From Ehretia macrophylla (taxonomy: Eukaryota > Streptophyta > Magnoliopsida > Boraginales > Ehretiaceae), in contig CM075766.1 of the NCBI GenBank assembly GCA_037974665.1, positions 44,939,569-45,003,568 on the forward strand: 64,000 nt of DNA, in the 5' to 3' direction. The notes beneath the pieces are model-generated. The model ran no database searches, was not told the origin of the DNA, and was given only the letters and a program-made list of their open reading frames with translations. A program made the position numbers and the translations under genes. Each line of letters starts with the position of its first letter. The stretch's first letter is position 1. Shown here piece after piece: positions 25,681 to 37,800 of this stretch.

Positions 25681-26020
25681 AGTGCCTCCCCCACCCCCCC
25701 TGGCGCGACAGCGCCCCCCCACCCCCCCCCTGCGCGCGACAGCGCCCCCCCCACCCCCCCCCACCCCCCCCCCCCCTGCGCGCAACAGCGCCTCCCACCC
25801 CCCCCGCCGCGACAGCGCCTCCCCCCACCCCCCCCTGCGCGCGACAGCGCCCCCCCCACCCCCCCCCTGCGCGCGACAGCGCCCCCCCCACCCCCCCCTG
25901 CGCGCGACAGCGCGCCCCCCCCCCCCCCCCCCCCCCCGCGCGCGAACAGCGCCCCCCCACCCCCCTGCGCGAACAGCGCCACCCACCCCCCCCCCCCCGC
26001 TGCGCGAACAGCCCCACCCC
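25681..26020. repeat. C-rich minisatellite (G-rich on the minus strand)
   Basis: About ten imperfect units of 30-45 bp, each a GCGCGCGACAGCGC-like core followed by long C runs broken by single A residues. The C runs vary most in length. The minus strand has many runs of three or more G. Long frames on the minus strand here (Gly-rich) are compositional artefacts. Confidence 0.92.
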
Positions 26021-26025
26021 CCTCC

Positions 26026-26290
26026 TTGTGTATTAGTGTGTGTTTTGGTGTTAGTGTGTGTTTATGAGTGTGTATTAGTGTGTATTTTTTGGTGTTAGTG
26101 TGTGTTTTTTGATGTTAGTGTGTGTTTGTGGGTGTGTTAATGTGTGTGTATTAGTGTATTTTTTGGTGTTTTTGTGAGTGTGTGTGTTTGTGGGTGTGTT
26201 AGTGTGTGTTTTTTGGTGAGTGCGTGTGTTTGTAGGTGTGTTAGTGTGTGTTTTTTGGTATTTTTGTGTGAAATTTTGTGTTTTTTGTGA
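26026..26290. repeat. GT-rich minisatellite
   Basis: Imperfect copies of TTAGTGTGTGTTTTTTGGTG-like units, with variants TTTGTGGGTGTG. It directly follows the C-rich array inside the same element and is strongly strand-asymmetric. Confidence 0.85.
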
Positions 26291-27203
26291 TTTTTCAAAT
26301 TTACCCTTGAAATACTATTCACATCTGTTAAAACTAACCAAAATTTTAACGGTAGGGACCACAATGAGCATGTTTATAAACATTGGGGACTTTTTTGAGT
26401 ATTTTAAAACAATGAGGATTAAACTGACTTTTGAGTAAATAATGGGAACTACTGCTGCTTTTTACCCTTGTTTTGCTTCATTTGGTTAACTTTGTACCAC
26501 CACACATGCATGCTTTCAGCCTTCCTTCTAGCACGCATTTAGCTTATATATGTTACACTGTTTGATACACGCGAGGACTTGTAAATGCTGAAAATTGGTC
26601 CCATCAGAAGCAAAAGATCAGCAAGGAAAGAAAAATATTTAATGTACTAGAGCTTTATAACTTGCAAATAACTACCGATAATTGTGCATAACATAAAATA
26701 GCTTTTCTATTTCTTTTTCCAATCCAGTTGACAAATTTACTTGAAGAAAGTGGTGTAGTGGATGGTGACTCTTTTAGACGGAATTATATATTTAACGATT
26801 TAAATTATAGAGTGAGTTTTTTCGGATGGTATCTTGTAATAAGGAAAAGAAGGAGCATTAGTGGCGGATTCAAATTTTTTTTTGTGGAGACTATAACATT
26901 ATTTAACATTTATATATAAATAATTTATTTTTTTAATAGATTATTTAATTTTTATTCTCAAAATATCTTATAAATATTCTCATATTTAATTTTTTTTAGA
27001 TTTAGTCTGAATTTCAACTTTCACTATTTTGCATGTACATCCGCCTATAAGTTGCATGGAAGTACATGATCGTTAAAATCGTATTTATTATTTGCATCCA
27101 ATTTTCAAAAGAAAATCCCAATTTAATGTAAAAAATTTAATCTTGATCCTTTCTTTTCTCATTTTAGTTATAAAATTTTGATGATCTTCGTTGTCAATTT
27201 TAA

Positions 27204-27480
27204 GGGTTCTTCTTCTATGAGGTATGTGACAAATTTGTCACATGCACATAGACAAAAAGTGATTCAAATTAGTTGACAAATGTTAACCAATTATCATAAG
27301 TAGAGGCATTATAGTAATTTATTTAAAACTCATTAAGATCAAATTAGTAAAAAGAAAAATTTCAAACATTCTAATATAACATATTTGTACGATACAGACT
27401 AATGTAGATTAATTTTATAAAATAACAACTTAATATTTAATTGTGACAAATTTACCACATACCTCATAGAAGATTTTTTA
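27204..27480. mobile_element. 277-bp MITE with 9-bp target duplication
   Basis: Inverted ends share TCTTCTATGAGGTATGTG and AAATTTGTCAC. Perfect flanking duplications CAATTTTAA (27195-27203 and 27481-27489) indicate a Mutator-type insertion. No coding capacity. Confidence 0.75.
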
Positions 27481-27949
27481 CAATTTTAAACTCCAAACCC
27501 AACCGCTTTGTCAGTTATAAATGGAAGGATGTCTTCAATGTCAAACTAGTTTGATCACAGTATTCCAAAAGAAGGATATCATTGAGATAGTGATCGGTGG
27601 TTCTAGTGAAGTTAGGCACGTTTAAACGGTTGTGATGTGCCAATCTAGTGAAGTTAGGCACGTATAAAGCAAAGTTGGTGGTCACTACTTTCAAAAGGAA
27701 AAATAATTGATCAGTGAGTGGCTGAATGCACAAATGAACCAGCAAAAAACAACAGTGGCAAATGTATCAACGCACAAAAATAGAAGAGCCTATATAGCAA
27801 GATTTTTGGATTGAGCAGTTGGGCAGCCCCTCTAAGAAACAAAGAAAATTTATTAGAATTTGATGAAATAATCGGATAATAATTTTATAATAAAAAATTT
27901 TATGTTTGAATTATAATTTTGGTTTTTATTATAATTAAAAAATAGAAAA

Positions 27950-28460
27950 AAGTCATTTTAGTTCTTAAGAAATATAAAAAATCTCAAACAAGTTTTTATA
28001 AATTTAAAAACCTCTCCACAAGTTCCTACGTTTGCTTTTTATAGAAAAAATAATGCAACAAAATGCCATTTTTGCCCTTAAAATGTGATGGGGATCATCA
28101 AATTTGTTATACTTGTAAATTTTTATTACTTCATGCAGCGACACAATAGGAAGTAGTTTTGGTTATAAAAAAAATTAGGGTGATCATTTGTCTCTCGATT
28201 AAAAACAAATTATATTAGTGCAGTCATATTCTAACGAACAAGTTAAAAATTAATAAAAAAGAAATGGTCCAACAGGTAGTTGGATAATGGTCAAATTACA
28301 AGGGCAAAAATGACAGTTTAGTGTATTATTCTTTATTCTTTTTATAAAAAAATTATAAAAGAAAATAAAATGTAGATACTCGTGATTTTTTTTTTAAAAA
28401 TTCAAGAGGACCTGTTTAATAAATATTATATTTTTCAGGGGTTAAAATATTTTTTTTCCT
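27950..28460. mobile_element. Possible non-autonomous TIR element
   Basis: The two sides of this stretch resemble each other in inverted orientation. The left has aaacctctccacaag and ATGCCATTTTTGCCC; the right read in reverse has cctcttgaatttt and CTGTCATTTTTGCCC. The extreme ends and a target duplication are not clear. Confidence 0.4.
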
Positions 28461-29069
28461 AAAAGAAGAATTTAAAAAGTGGGCCAACAAAATAAAGAAT
28501 ATAATAAAGAGAAGATAAAACAAATGCATACCAAGAGAAAAAGACTTATTCTAATGGTGGATATTGCAGCAACGTACAAACCTTCCATACATGCTTGAGA
28601 AGACTGAAGAGAGGAGAGAGAAGGAGAGGAGGTTTAAGGGAGGGTTTAGGTCTACCAACTGGTAGTTAGAGATTGCACTCCTTAACCAAACATCATCAAC
28701 AACAAGAACCAAGTCAAGCAAACAATAAACAACAACAACAACAACAGCAACAAAAGCAAACAGCTAGGCTAGGAAACATACTAAGAAAGAAATCAAAAGT
28801 CTCAGAAAGAGAAGACCATTTAAGGAGAGAGAAAGAGAAAGAGATTGAAAGAGAAAGTGGGGCATGGCTAGCTTTAACTTCTTGTAATGAAAAAACAAAC
28901 TTTTTAGGAGCTTTCATGTAGATATAGAGAGAGAAAGTGGGAAAAAAGGGAAGACAAAGAAGGAAAAGTGTGTGTACTGTGTGTGTTTTGACTGTGTATC
29001 TCTCACGTGAGTATGGATATTATATGATGGATAGAGAATATATCATAAGAAAAAGAGAAGCATAATAGT

Positions 29070-29098
29070 ATTGGTTTTTTTTTTTTTTTTTTTTTTTG
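29070..29098. repeat. Poly-T tract
   Basis: An uninterrupted T run of more than 20 bases in the transcribed leader of the BELL gene. Confidence 0.85.
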
Positions 29099-29829
29099 GT
29101 ACTTTGAGCTTTAATAATAGACATTCATATTCTTTTTCTGAGGTTTTCAAACTCCAAGCTTCTTGTTGTGTGTGTGTGTGATGAGAAGGGGATGGTGTTT
29201 TAGAGTCTCGGGATCGGTATCTATGCAATCAAGAAGAGATTGTGTGAGCGGATTGGAGCTTTTGTGTTCCCCATAAGCCACACAACTGATGCTGGTTTTA
29301 AGGTACTGTGTGTTATATGTTTAATATATGTAGATAATTCATTTTATTGACTTTGTGCTGTTTCCATTGTTATCTTAATTTCAAGAAATGATAAGCATCC
29401 ATTGGCTTAGTTAATAATTAAAAGAAAAAAATACTCTAATAATTTCCTCTTGCTCTTTAATAGGTTTTCCATATTCTTCTCCAATATTCTTCTTTCAAAT
29501 TATTCTTAGTTTTTGTCGAGCTGAATTGCTTTTTTTTTTTTAAGAGATAGAACCAACTAATTTTAAGTCGAAGGGTCGAGAAATTCAACGCAGCTGTTTC
29601 CTTGGGTTGTTCCCCACTCAAGGGCTAGTTCTTACGAGTTACTCTCCTTCCCTTTTCCCTCTTCTTCTCCCTACCTCGGTTCCTACTACTTTTGCAGTTA
29701 AGATGGTATAAGCATAATTCAGAAAGTGTTAAGATAGTCATCTCAAAGCTTTTAACACCCATATTTTGGTTAGTTTGTTTCTTTGATCTGGAAATTAAAT
29801 GGAGAAATTGTTGCAGTTCATTATCTACC

Positions 29830-29834
<5 letters not shown>

Positions 29835-29881
<47 letters not shown>
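29835..29881. repeat. (AT)n microsatellite
   Basis: More than 20 AT units in the leader intron of the BELL gene. Confidence 0.95.
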
Positions 29882-29884
<3 letters not shown>

Positions 29885-30469
29885 AAATGAATGTAATTTA
29901 TTTTTCTGATTTATATAATTTTGAAGATTCTAATTCTCCAATGTTGACTTTCTCCTATTTTAGCATACTAAGCTACAGTAGGCAATCATTTTTAGTATAT
30001 GATGATAAGATAACTAATTACCAGAGTCATACACTTGTGCCTTTGTCCATTCATGTCGATCATGAAGTAGTTGCCTGCTATAATAGCTTTTCAATTATGA
30101 GGGGATGAATTGAGAGAATTTTGAATCAAGAGTTCTGGATTTTTGTTCATCCTTCACTATAATAATATCTTGGAGTTTGTAGCGATAACTTGGTGTATGA
30201 CCATGGTCAAATTCTAAGGTTTTTGCTTCTAATCCTTGCTTAATCAACTGTCAATTTCTTAAGCTTATACAGTCTCAGAAAATCAAGACAAGTATCTTGA
30301 CATAAATATGAAGAAATTATGAGTGGAACCCTTCATTTGCCTTCTATCTCTGCAAAGAATTGACGGCAGGCAATAACAATCTTGTTTGCTTGTTTCAGTT
30401 TGGTGTGTGACTTAGTTACTCAACTCAGATACTCCAGTGAGGGAAGTTTCAAGGTTGAGAAAGAGTCAA

Positions 30470-33400
30470 ATGTCTACTTATTTTTCGGGTTCAAACACTC
30501 AGAGAGATGCGGCAACAATGCTCTACTTAAAAGAACCTTTGCCTAGTTCATATTCCGAAGCACCAGTTCTTCCCGGAAATATGATGATGTATATGAATTA
30601 CGCGTCTTCTTCTGGATCGTATTCAGATACATTGGCTGGAAATTCACAGCAGCCAAATAGCTGTACTGATATCGCCTCTGTTACAGCAACAAATGCCAAT
30701 CCTTCTCAACAGGAAATTCTATCAGATCCCGGAGGATCACGGATTGGATTGCATGATTTTAGTGCCTGGAAAAATGGTGGGAATGAAATGTTGCTGATGC
30801 AACCTGCGAGAAATGCTGCTGATGTTGTTCTTCAAGGCGCACAAACCTTACAGGGTCAAGCATTATCTCTCAGTCTCGGTACACATGTAACACCAGGGTT
30901 TCAGATGTCTTCCATTCAATACCGCAATCCTCAATTGGGATTTTCCTCATTCATGGGTCCAAATCAACTCATTTCGGGCGAGGGAAGTGGCAGGAACGGT
31001 TCTTTTGGTGATAATGATGATTCCCAGTCTAAACAAACAGGAAATTCAGAGTATATGCATCCTGGATTTCCAGGAAACAATTCGGATGCGAGAACAGATA
31101 TTTCCTCATATGGGATGTCAAGTATTGCAAGAACCATTTCCAATTCCAAGTACTTGAAGGCAGCTCAACAACTACTTGATGAAGTTGTTAATGTCAGGAC
31201 CGCTCTGAAGGAGCGTAACTCTAAGAAAGAGTTAACCAAAGATCCCAAAGAACTTGATGGGGGATCAAAAGATGGTAGTTCAGATCCTTCAGCAACTGGA
31301 ACAACAGCAAACCCACAAGACTCGAGCAACAATGAGCTTTCAGCAGCCGAGAAACAGGAGCTACAAAACAAGTTGTCCAAGCTTTTGTCCATGTTGGATG
31401 AGGTAAGACCAATCTATATAGCCTTAGATATTAATAAATAGGTCATTTGAAGTTAGTTTTCTTCCAAAGTCTTATTCCGTAGATCTTCTGTTTAACATTT
31501 TCCTTTCATTTGTGTTATTAGTAAGTTATTCATTGTATTTGGATTATTCAGTTGTTCCTTTGTCACTAGTCCGCCCGGGTGCTGAGCAGCATCACCTGTT
31601 CGACTCAATTTTCCCTAATTTAGATTATTTAGTTCTTCCTAATCCCTCCATGACAAAGTCTCTAATTTTCACTGTAGTTTCTATAATTTAAAAAACAGAT
31701 AAGATTCGCTTCATGAGCTGATTTTTCAAACCATGTTTATATCGGGAAATTTGCCTCAATGTGGAATAAACGGGCAATGGTACTCAAGGCCTCTTTGGCT
31801 GCAGAGCTTTATCGTATAAAAAGGACAGTACTTTAAGTTTTCCATTTCGCAAAAACAAGGCACCTGAATTATTTAAAAAGATTGAAAAATTTACGGATAA
31901 CATAACAGGATTTAGTGTTATAATGTGTATGGTGACTCATATAACTGGTGCTATATTGTGGCTTAAGTAGCAGCGTAATCAATCCTTAGCACCATTGCCT
32001 TTCCTTGTTCTACCAAGATCCTGAATGAAGTTGAGCTTCCAATTTATTGATACAGGTTGATCACAGATACAAACAATATTGTCATCAGATGCAGATTGTG
32101 GTTTCTTCATTTGATATGGTAGCAGGATCTGGAGCAGCTAAATCGTATACGGAACTTGCCCTACAGACCATATCCCGTCATTTCAGGAGCTTGCGCGATG
32201 CCATAAATGGCCAGATCCAAGCAACTAGGAAAAGCCTTGGGGAGCAAGATGCTTCAGCAAATAGTAAAGGGATTAGTATATCTCGCCTCCGTTACGTGGA
32301 CCAGCAGCTCAGACAACAGAGAGCTCTTCAGCAGCTTGGTATGATGCAACAACATGCCTGGAGGCCACAGAGGGGTCTGCCTGAAAATGCTGTTTCAATC
32401 TTGCGTGCTTGGCTTTTTGAGCATTTTCTTCATCCGTAAGTTTTCTCAATATAATCTTCTTCTTTTTTCCACTTGTACTATCACTATGTTTAAACTTCAA
32501 GTGGTCTGATCTTCAATTTTTTTCCTGTTTCTAGCTACCCAAAAGACTCTGACAAGATTATGCTAGCGAGGCAGACAGGCTTAACAAGAAGTCAGGTAAA
32601 ATGCTATGTGCAAATATATATCAAGAATATCCACGCCCGTAGAGTTTGTTGTCGAGTTGGTTCTCCTTTGTACTAACCATATTGGCATATATTTTTGTAA
32701 TCAGTTTGATGTGGTGAGCTTAACTAAGCCCAATATTATTGTTGTGATGAAGTTTTGAGTATTGCGTTCGTGTGAGCACACATCTCGAGTCCTGGAGTCT
32801 ATTTTCTGTAGTTTCTTTTAGCTTAAAATGACTTTTGCTGCAACTCATATAATTTAATGCTTGGATCAGGTCTCAAACTGGTTCATAAATGCACGTGTGC
32901 GCCTGTGGAAGCCTATGGTCGAAGAAATGTACAAAGAAGAAATTGGTGATGCCGAAATGGACTCTACTTCTTCAGCAGAAGTGGTGCCAAAAGCTACAAA
33001 AAGTGATACAAAAGTCTCCGAGGATAGAGGAGGAGGAGATGCACATCAAACTGCAACTTCCACAGCTATGGAACATCGTATGACTGGAAAGTTCTTCGAT
33101 TCAAAATTCAATCACAAAAGTGACGCAGAAATGTGTAAATCAATTACCAATGCCGCTTTTCAGAATGTAACTCATGCTGGAACTCAAAACTCATATGAAG
33201 AGCAAAGGCCAGTTGTGGATGAGAACACTATTTTCACAGATATAGTTGGTCACTCGCATGGAAGCAGTGACAGATTCATGGCAGCCGCAACTGCTGCTTA
33301 CCATATGTCAGAGCTAGAAAGATTTGGCAACGGAAGTGGAGTCTCGCTCACATTAGGATTGCAGCACCGCGAGGGGGGAAGCCTCCCTATGTCTGTTGAG

Positions 33401-33556
33401 GCTCGTCATGGTTTCGGCACCTTGAGAGCGGATGATGTTTACGACACCACACCTTCCTCCATTGGACCTGAGACAACAGATTTTGATTGCATTGACCCTG
33501 GTAATCGACAGCACAAATTTGGCTCCTCTAATGTTTTACATGATTTTGTAGCCTGA
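30470..33556 (+). CDS. BLH: BEL1-like TALE homeodomain transcription factor (BLH6/BLH7-like)
   Basis: Four coding exons, 30470-31402, 32056-32435, 32535-32595 and 32870-33556, join in frame to 686 residues. In order: SKY box near residue 224 ([16 protein letters not shown]), BELL domain about 290-370 ([36 protein letters not shown]), TALE homeodomain about 410-475 ([18 protein letters not shown], the PYP loop HPYPKDSDK, helix 3 [15 protein letters not shown]), a ZIBEL-type VSLTLGLQH and the C-terminus HDFVA. The 61-bp exon in the homeodomain is the usual BELL layout. The HDFVA end and general shape recall BLH6/BLH7 more than BLH1, BEL1 or ATH1 (from memory). BELL proteins dimerise with KNOX partners through SKY/BELL to control meristem and cell-wall programmes in the nucleus. 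The upstream in-frame GTG at 30437 is not used; the ATG at 30470 is. Confidence 0.93.
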
Positions 33557-34891
33557 AATGTGCAGCTTTTGTTCTTGTTCTGATGTTGAAAATTCTGCAA
33601 AATACTGTTGTAATATAGATATAGTTGATTGGAATGATAGTATAGTTGTAAAGGTAAGACAAATTCTTTTTTACTCAATACACCGAACAGTTTTGCAAGA
33701 TGGATTTGTTAGTGAAGAAAAGATAATATTTTTATAATGTAAGTAGACTATAACGTACTAGTTGGAATATTTATATTTGACAGAATTAGATATAATAAAT
33801 GAATCTAGATAAAATTAAAACATTTTAAAAAGTTCGAATATTAAGTTAAATCTCGTGACTTACTATTATATTATCATCGAATTAACTTGCTATATCTAAG
33901 AGAATATCCACAACATAACTTTAGAGGGCAATTTAGGGGGTTATTAATGTGCTTGTAAAAGTGTCCACCATACTCTTGAACAACTAAGCTCCTAGATGGT
34001 TAAATTAATTGTGTGTTACTAACACATCTTACCAACCATCCTCTATAACTTATAAGGTTCCAAAATCAAATAAACACCTACTGATCACAAGCATTATGTC
34101 TATAAAACAAATCGCACCCCGAATTTGAAATTGATTTGTGAAATTATCAAATGAGATCCCAATCTTATAATTTTTGAGTTGGATACGAGCTCAAACAGTA
34201 ACATATTAGTTAATAGATATCAATAATAAATAAGTTTAACGCATTATTTCATAGATATAGAAAACAATTAAGTTACTTGAGTTAAACTCGTAATCAGGTT
34301 GATTAAACCTAATTTGGTATTTTAAATGACATACAAGATTAACGTAATAATATTATTAGATAAATAGATCAACGGTAATGAAGTTATACTATAATTATTA
34401 TAAAATAATCTATACCAATTAAACACGAAAATTAAATAATTATATGATTATTTTATTATGATAACGTTATTATGAGATCTGAATCCGAAATAGAAAATAA
34501 ATTTGAAAAACTTCTTATTTGGCACCACTTGAGATATTAAATACTTTTTTTCTTTCTGGTCAAGTAGAGATATAAAAAAGGCCCAAAACACAGTTTCTAA
34601 AGCTCAGCCAAATAATTACCTTATTAATACATTTGTTTAGACTTTGACCCCACATCCAAAAGCCACACCTCACTGCTTACTTACCCTTCTACTAGTAGAG
34701 GAGGCACACACGCACACACGCACACACAGACAAGAGGCGACGACCCAATTGCTCCTTTGGCGCGCTTTCCTCGAAACACTCCCCCAACCCAAAGCCCTTC
34801 CAGATTCCACACACTTATATATGTAATACAAATACTCAAAAGAAAAAAAAAATCAGTCTCTTCATTTGCTTTCCTTTTTCTTCTCTCTCTA
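33557..34891. other. Intergenic between BELL gene and SAE2
   Basis: 3' UTR of the BELL gene, then AT-rich DNA. Close to SAE2 there is TATAAAAAAGGCCCAAAAC (from about 34571), a TATA-like word joined to a site II complement, then a CA-rich leader around 34702-34730. No other gene seen. Confidence 0.45.
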
Positions 34892-37800
34892 ATGGCTTCA
34901 GAGGAACAGTTATCTGCAATTAAGGTACTTCTATTCTTTTAATTTAATGTATTTTACTCTTTTTTTGTTTCTGCTTTTAATATTTTTCTCATTTTTCCAT
35001 TTAATTAAAGGAGTAGATGAGCATATTCTTTTTTTTTTTTTTTGGGTTATGTTAGGGTGCGAAAGTGCTCATGGTAGGAGCTGGTGGGATTGGTTGCGAG
35101 CTTCTCAAAACCCTTGCCCTCACGGGCTTCCAGGACATCCACATCGTCAGTATATTTCTACTTTTCCTTTTTTTTTTTCTTTAATTTCAAAATTATATTG
35201 GTAGATGTTTTAATTTTTGGCTTTTTTTATTTTTCATCTGTTCTACCTAGGGTTTTGTGATTATGCTTAATGGGTTGCTTTTTCTTACTCAATTTCTTAA
35301 TTGCGTTATAGTTGCGGATAATATAACACTTTATGTAATAATGACGATGATGTTGTAATTGGGAAAATTTGATATGTGCAGTGTAGAAAACGCGGAACAT
35401 GAATAGTTAGGAAATTTAATCTAATTGGAGTGTGTGAAAGAGTTTGGGCAATTTAGTAAAAGGGGCAGCCTGGTGCATTAAGCTTCAGCTGTGAGCAGGT
35501 TTCAGGGAAGGGTCGGTCCCAAAATCTGTTACACGCAACCTCACCTTGCATTTTCACAAGCGTGTGTTTCAATTAGTGAAACCTGTGATCTTCAGGTTAC
35601 ATAATAATAACTTTAAGAAATTTATGTCAATTACTTTAGCATGCGAATGAGCTTTAGTGTTGATAATTGGATGAGTTGTAAATGAGAGAGTCAATTAAAA
35701 AAATTATGGTATCAAATTCACTGCTAGAGTTTCATAAAGTTTGATTGCTTGGTCTGCTTTGTTATATTGATTCTGAGACTTGGTAATATGACAATTGGTT
35801 GATATAACGGCTTGAGGTTTTGGGATAGGTGAAAAATCGGACTAGAGGACCTTGATATTGTGGTATTCCCTGGGAAAAAATAATGGCTCCTTTTGATTTT
35901 CCTTAACTTTCTTTTGAATGTTGAGGCATGTCGAAGCACCTATTGTTATGATTTCAGAGTCTTACTTTATGTTGGTGGTGACAGGCTAATGTGGTTCTTA
36001 AGTCTATGTCACTGTACTTGATGTTTCGTTCTCCACCCCTTTATGTGCCCTTTTCTTGTCAACAAAGGTATTTTTTGTTTTATAACCCGCATTTTAGTTG
36101 CTTTATTTTGCTTCACCATGTGTATTTAGACTATGGCTTGTGAGTCCATCTATGTGAGGGCGCATTGATCATTCATTAGCTTTCTTCCTTCCTTGCCATA
36201 CCCATTGCCCATGAAAGTTAGTTTAGAATTCTGGTTACATGATACTTCTTATCATGCTATATTCTGAATGTTTAAAATAGGAATCCCATGAAGGTCACTC
36301 TGTTTTCCTTTTTTCCTCGCAACCCCCCGGCACAGCCCGGTCCGGATGGGAAGCGGGCGACTCTAATATAGTTTATGCCCAATGTTGAGGCTATTCTTAG
36401 TTTTTTTTACCCTAAATCCAAGTCTCTTTTGCTCCTTTTGTTCACTTGCAGATTGACATGGACACAATAGAAGTGAGTAACCTAAATAGGCAATTCTTGT
36501 TTCGCCAGTCACATGTTGGCCAATCTAAGGCGAAGGTGAGTAGACAGACCCGTTGTCCTGTTGCTGTTCCTGAGCTTTCCTTGTTCTTACTTCTGACTAT
36601 TTTCAAAATCCCTAATCAGGTAGCAAGAGAAGCTGTCTTGAAATTTAGGCCTGATATCAGCATTACTGCATACCATGCAAATGTTAAGGATCCAGACTTC
36701 AATGTGGACTTTTTTAAGCAATTCAATGTAGTGATGAATGGACTTGACAATTTGGATGCCAGGCGACATGTGAACCGCCTTTGCTTGGCAGCTGATGTAC
36801 CGTTGGTGGAAAGTGGAACTACAGGGTTCCTAGGGCAGGTAACAGTCTAGTTGTGTGCATAAATCATTGCAGTAGAAATGCTTCATCTCTTTTAACTTAG
36901 TTATGGTTAACACTGAAGTCTCCTCAACAACTATGCTTTTTGGCTTTCTCACTCGTGAGCAGGTCACTGTACATGTCAAGAGTAAAACAGAATGTTACGA
37001 GTGCCAGCCAAAACCAGCTCCAAAAACTTATCCTGTATGCACCATAACAAGTACTCCATCTAAGGTATTCAAGCCTTAGTTACTGCCAATATCCAATTTA
37101 TTCTGTTGAATTACTGTACTTTTTTAAAACTGTATTTGTATATTTGCTATTAAGCTGGGTTTTGATATTTCATCAGATAGAAGTCCTGTTAATTTAGCGA
37201 TTATTACTTGTGTCATTTGCAACTAAGTGGAATTAGGAAGTATAATGTTGACTGCTGATGTGTTTTAAGTGAAATTGGTTCATTGCACTAATAGTAGTTT
37301 ATCATGCAAGTAATTGTAGCTAGTCATGGTTTTTTAGTGGTGGAATGTGTCATATACAGAAACTCCACGGGGACTTCATGGATGTTTTACTACATGATTT
37401 TTCAGTCTCTTAGATTGCTTGCTGGAGTACTTCAATTCAATACTGTAAATATAGACCTGATAATTTTTTGTTGAACTGATATCATGCAGCATTCTCGTTC
37501 TATAATTTGTCTTTCATGAGTGATGTGGTTTGACAGGGTTGTTTCAATTTTGCAGTTTGTTCACTGCATTGTGTGGGCAAAGGATCTGCTTTTTGCAAAG
37601 TTTTTTGGTGACAAAAATCAGGATAATGATTTAAATGTACGATCTAAGGACTCTTCTGCCTCTTCGGAACATGGAGAAGATGTCTTTGAACGCAAGAAGG
37701 ATGAAGATATCGAACAGTATGGACAGAGAATATATGACCATGTTTTTGGCCATAATATCGAATTAGCTTGGTCTAATGAAGAGACATGGAAAAATCGTGA

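Larger units (their letters stand above)
25399..26467. mobile_element. Mutator-like TIR element carrying two minisatellites
   Basis: Terminal inverted repeats of about 130 bp (left 25399-25530, right 26335-26467) share words such as GCAGCAGTAGT, ACTCAAAAGTCA, CCCCAATGTTT and TGGTCCCTACCGTTAAAAT. Perfect 9-bp target duplications TTGTTTTGC lie at 25390-25398 and 26468-26476, diagnostic of Mutator-like insertion. The interior has no transposase. It holds a C-rich minisatellite and a GT-rich one. Confidence 0.88.
28560..30469 (+). other. 5' UTR region of the BELL gene with a 1.1-kb leader intron
   Basis: A purine- and CAA-rich leader (about 28600-29302) ends at the donor AAG|GTACTG. The intron 29303-30398 ends TGTTTCAG, and the leader resumes at 30399 until the ATG at 30470. 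The leader has GA and CAA repeats and a short upstream ATG frame (28554, 14 codons) if transcription starts before it. A leader intron is common in BELL genes. Exact TSS unknown. Confidence 0.55.

Noticed and set aside
25537-26017. Long Gly/Arg-rich open frames on the minus strand and a Pro-rich one on the plus strand
   Set aside because: They come from the C-rich minisatellite: several frames are open at once, residues are only Gly, Ala, Arg, Trp or Pro, and they lie inside a transposon.
25681-26020. Regular repeats resembling a CRISPR array
   Set aside because: Units vary in length and have no unique spacers; the DNA is plant nuclear and the array is a minisatellite.
28673-28921. Gln-rich and charged frame of 82 codons
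   Set aside because: It starts at a non-ATG codon and is made of CAA and GA repeats in the BELL gene leader.
30437-30469. GTG start 11 codons upstream in the BELL gene
   Set aside because: Plant genes rarely start at GTG, and the ATG at 30470 fits the family N-terminus.
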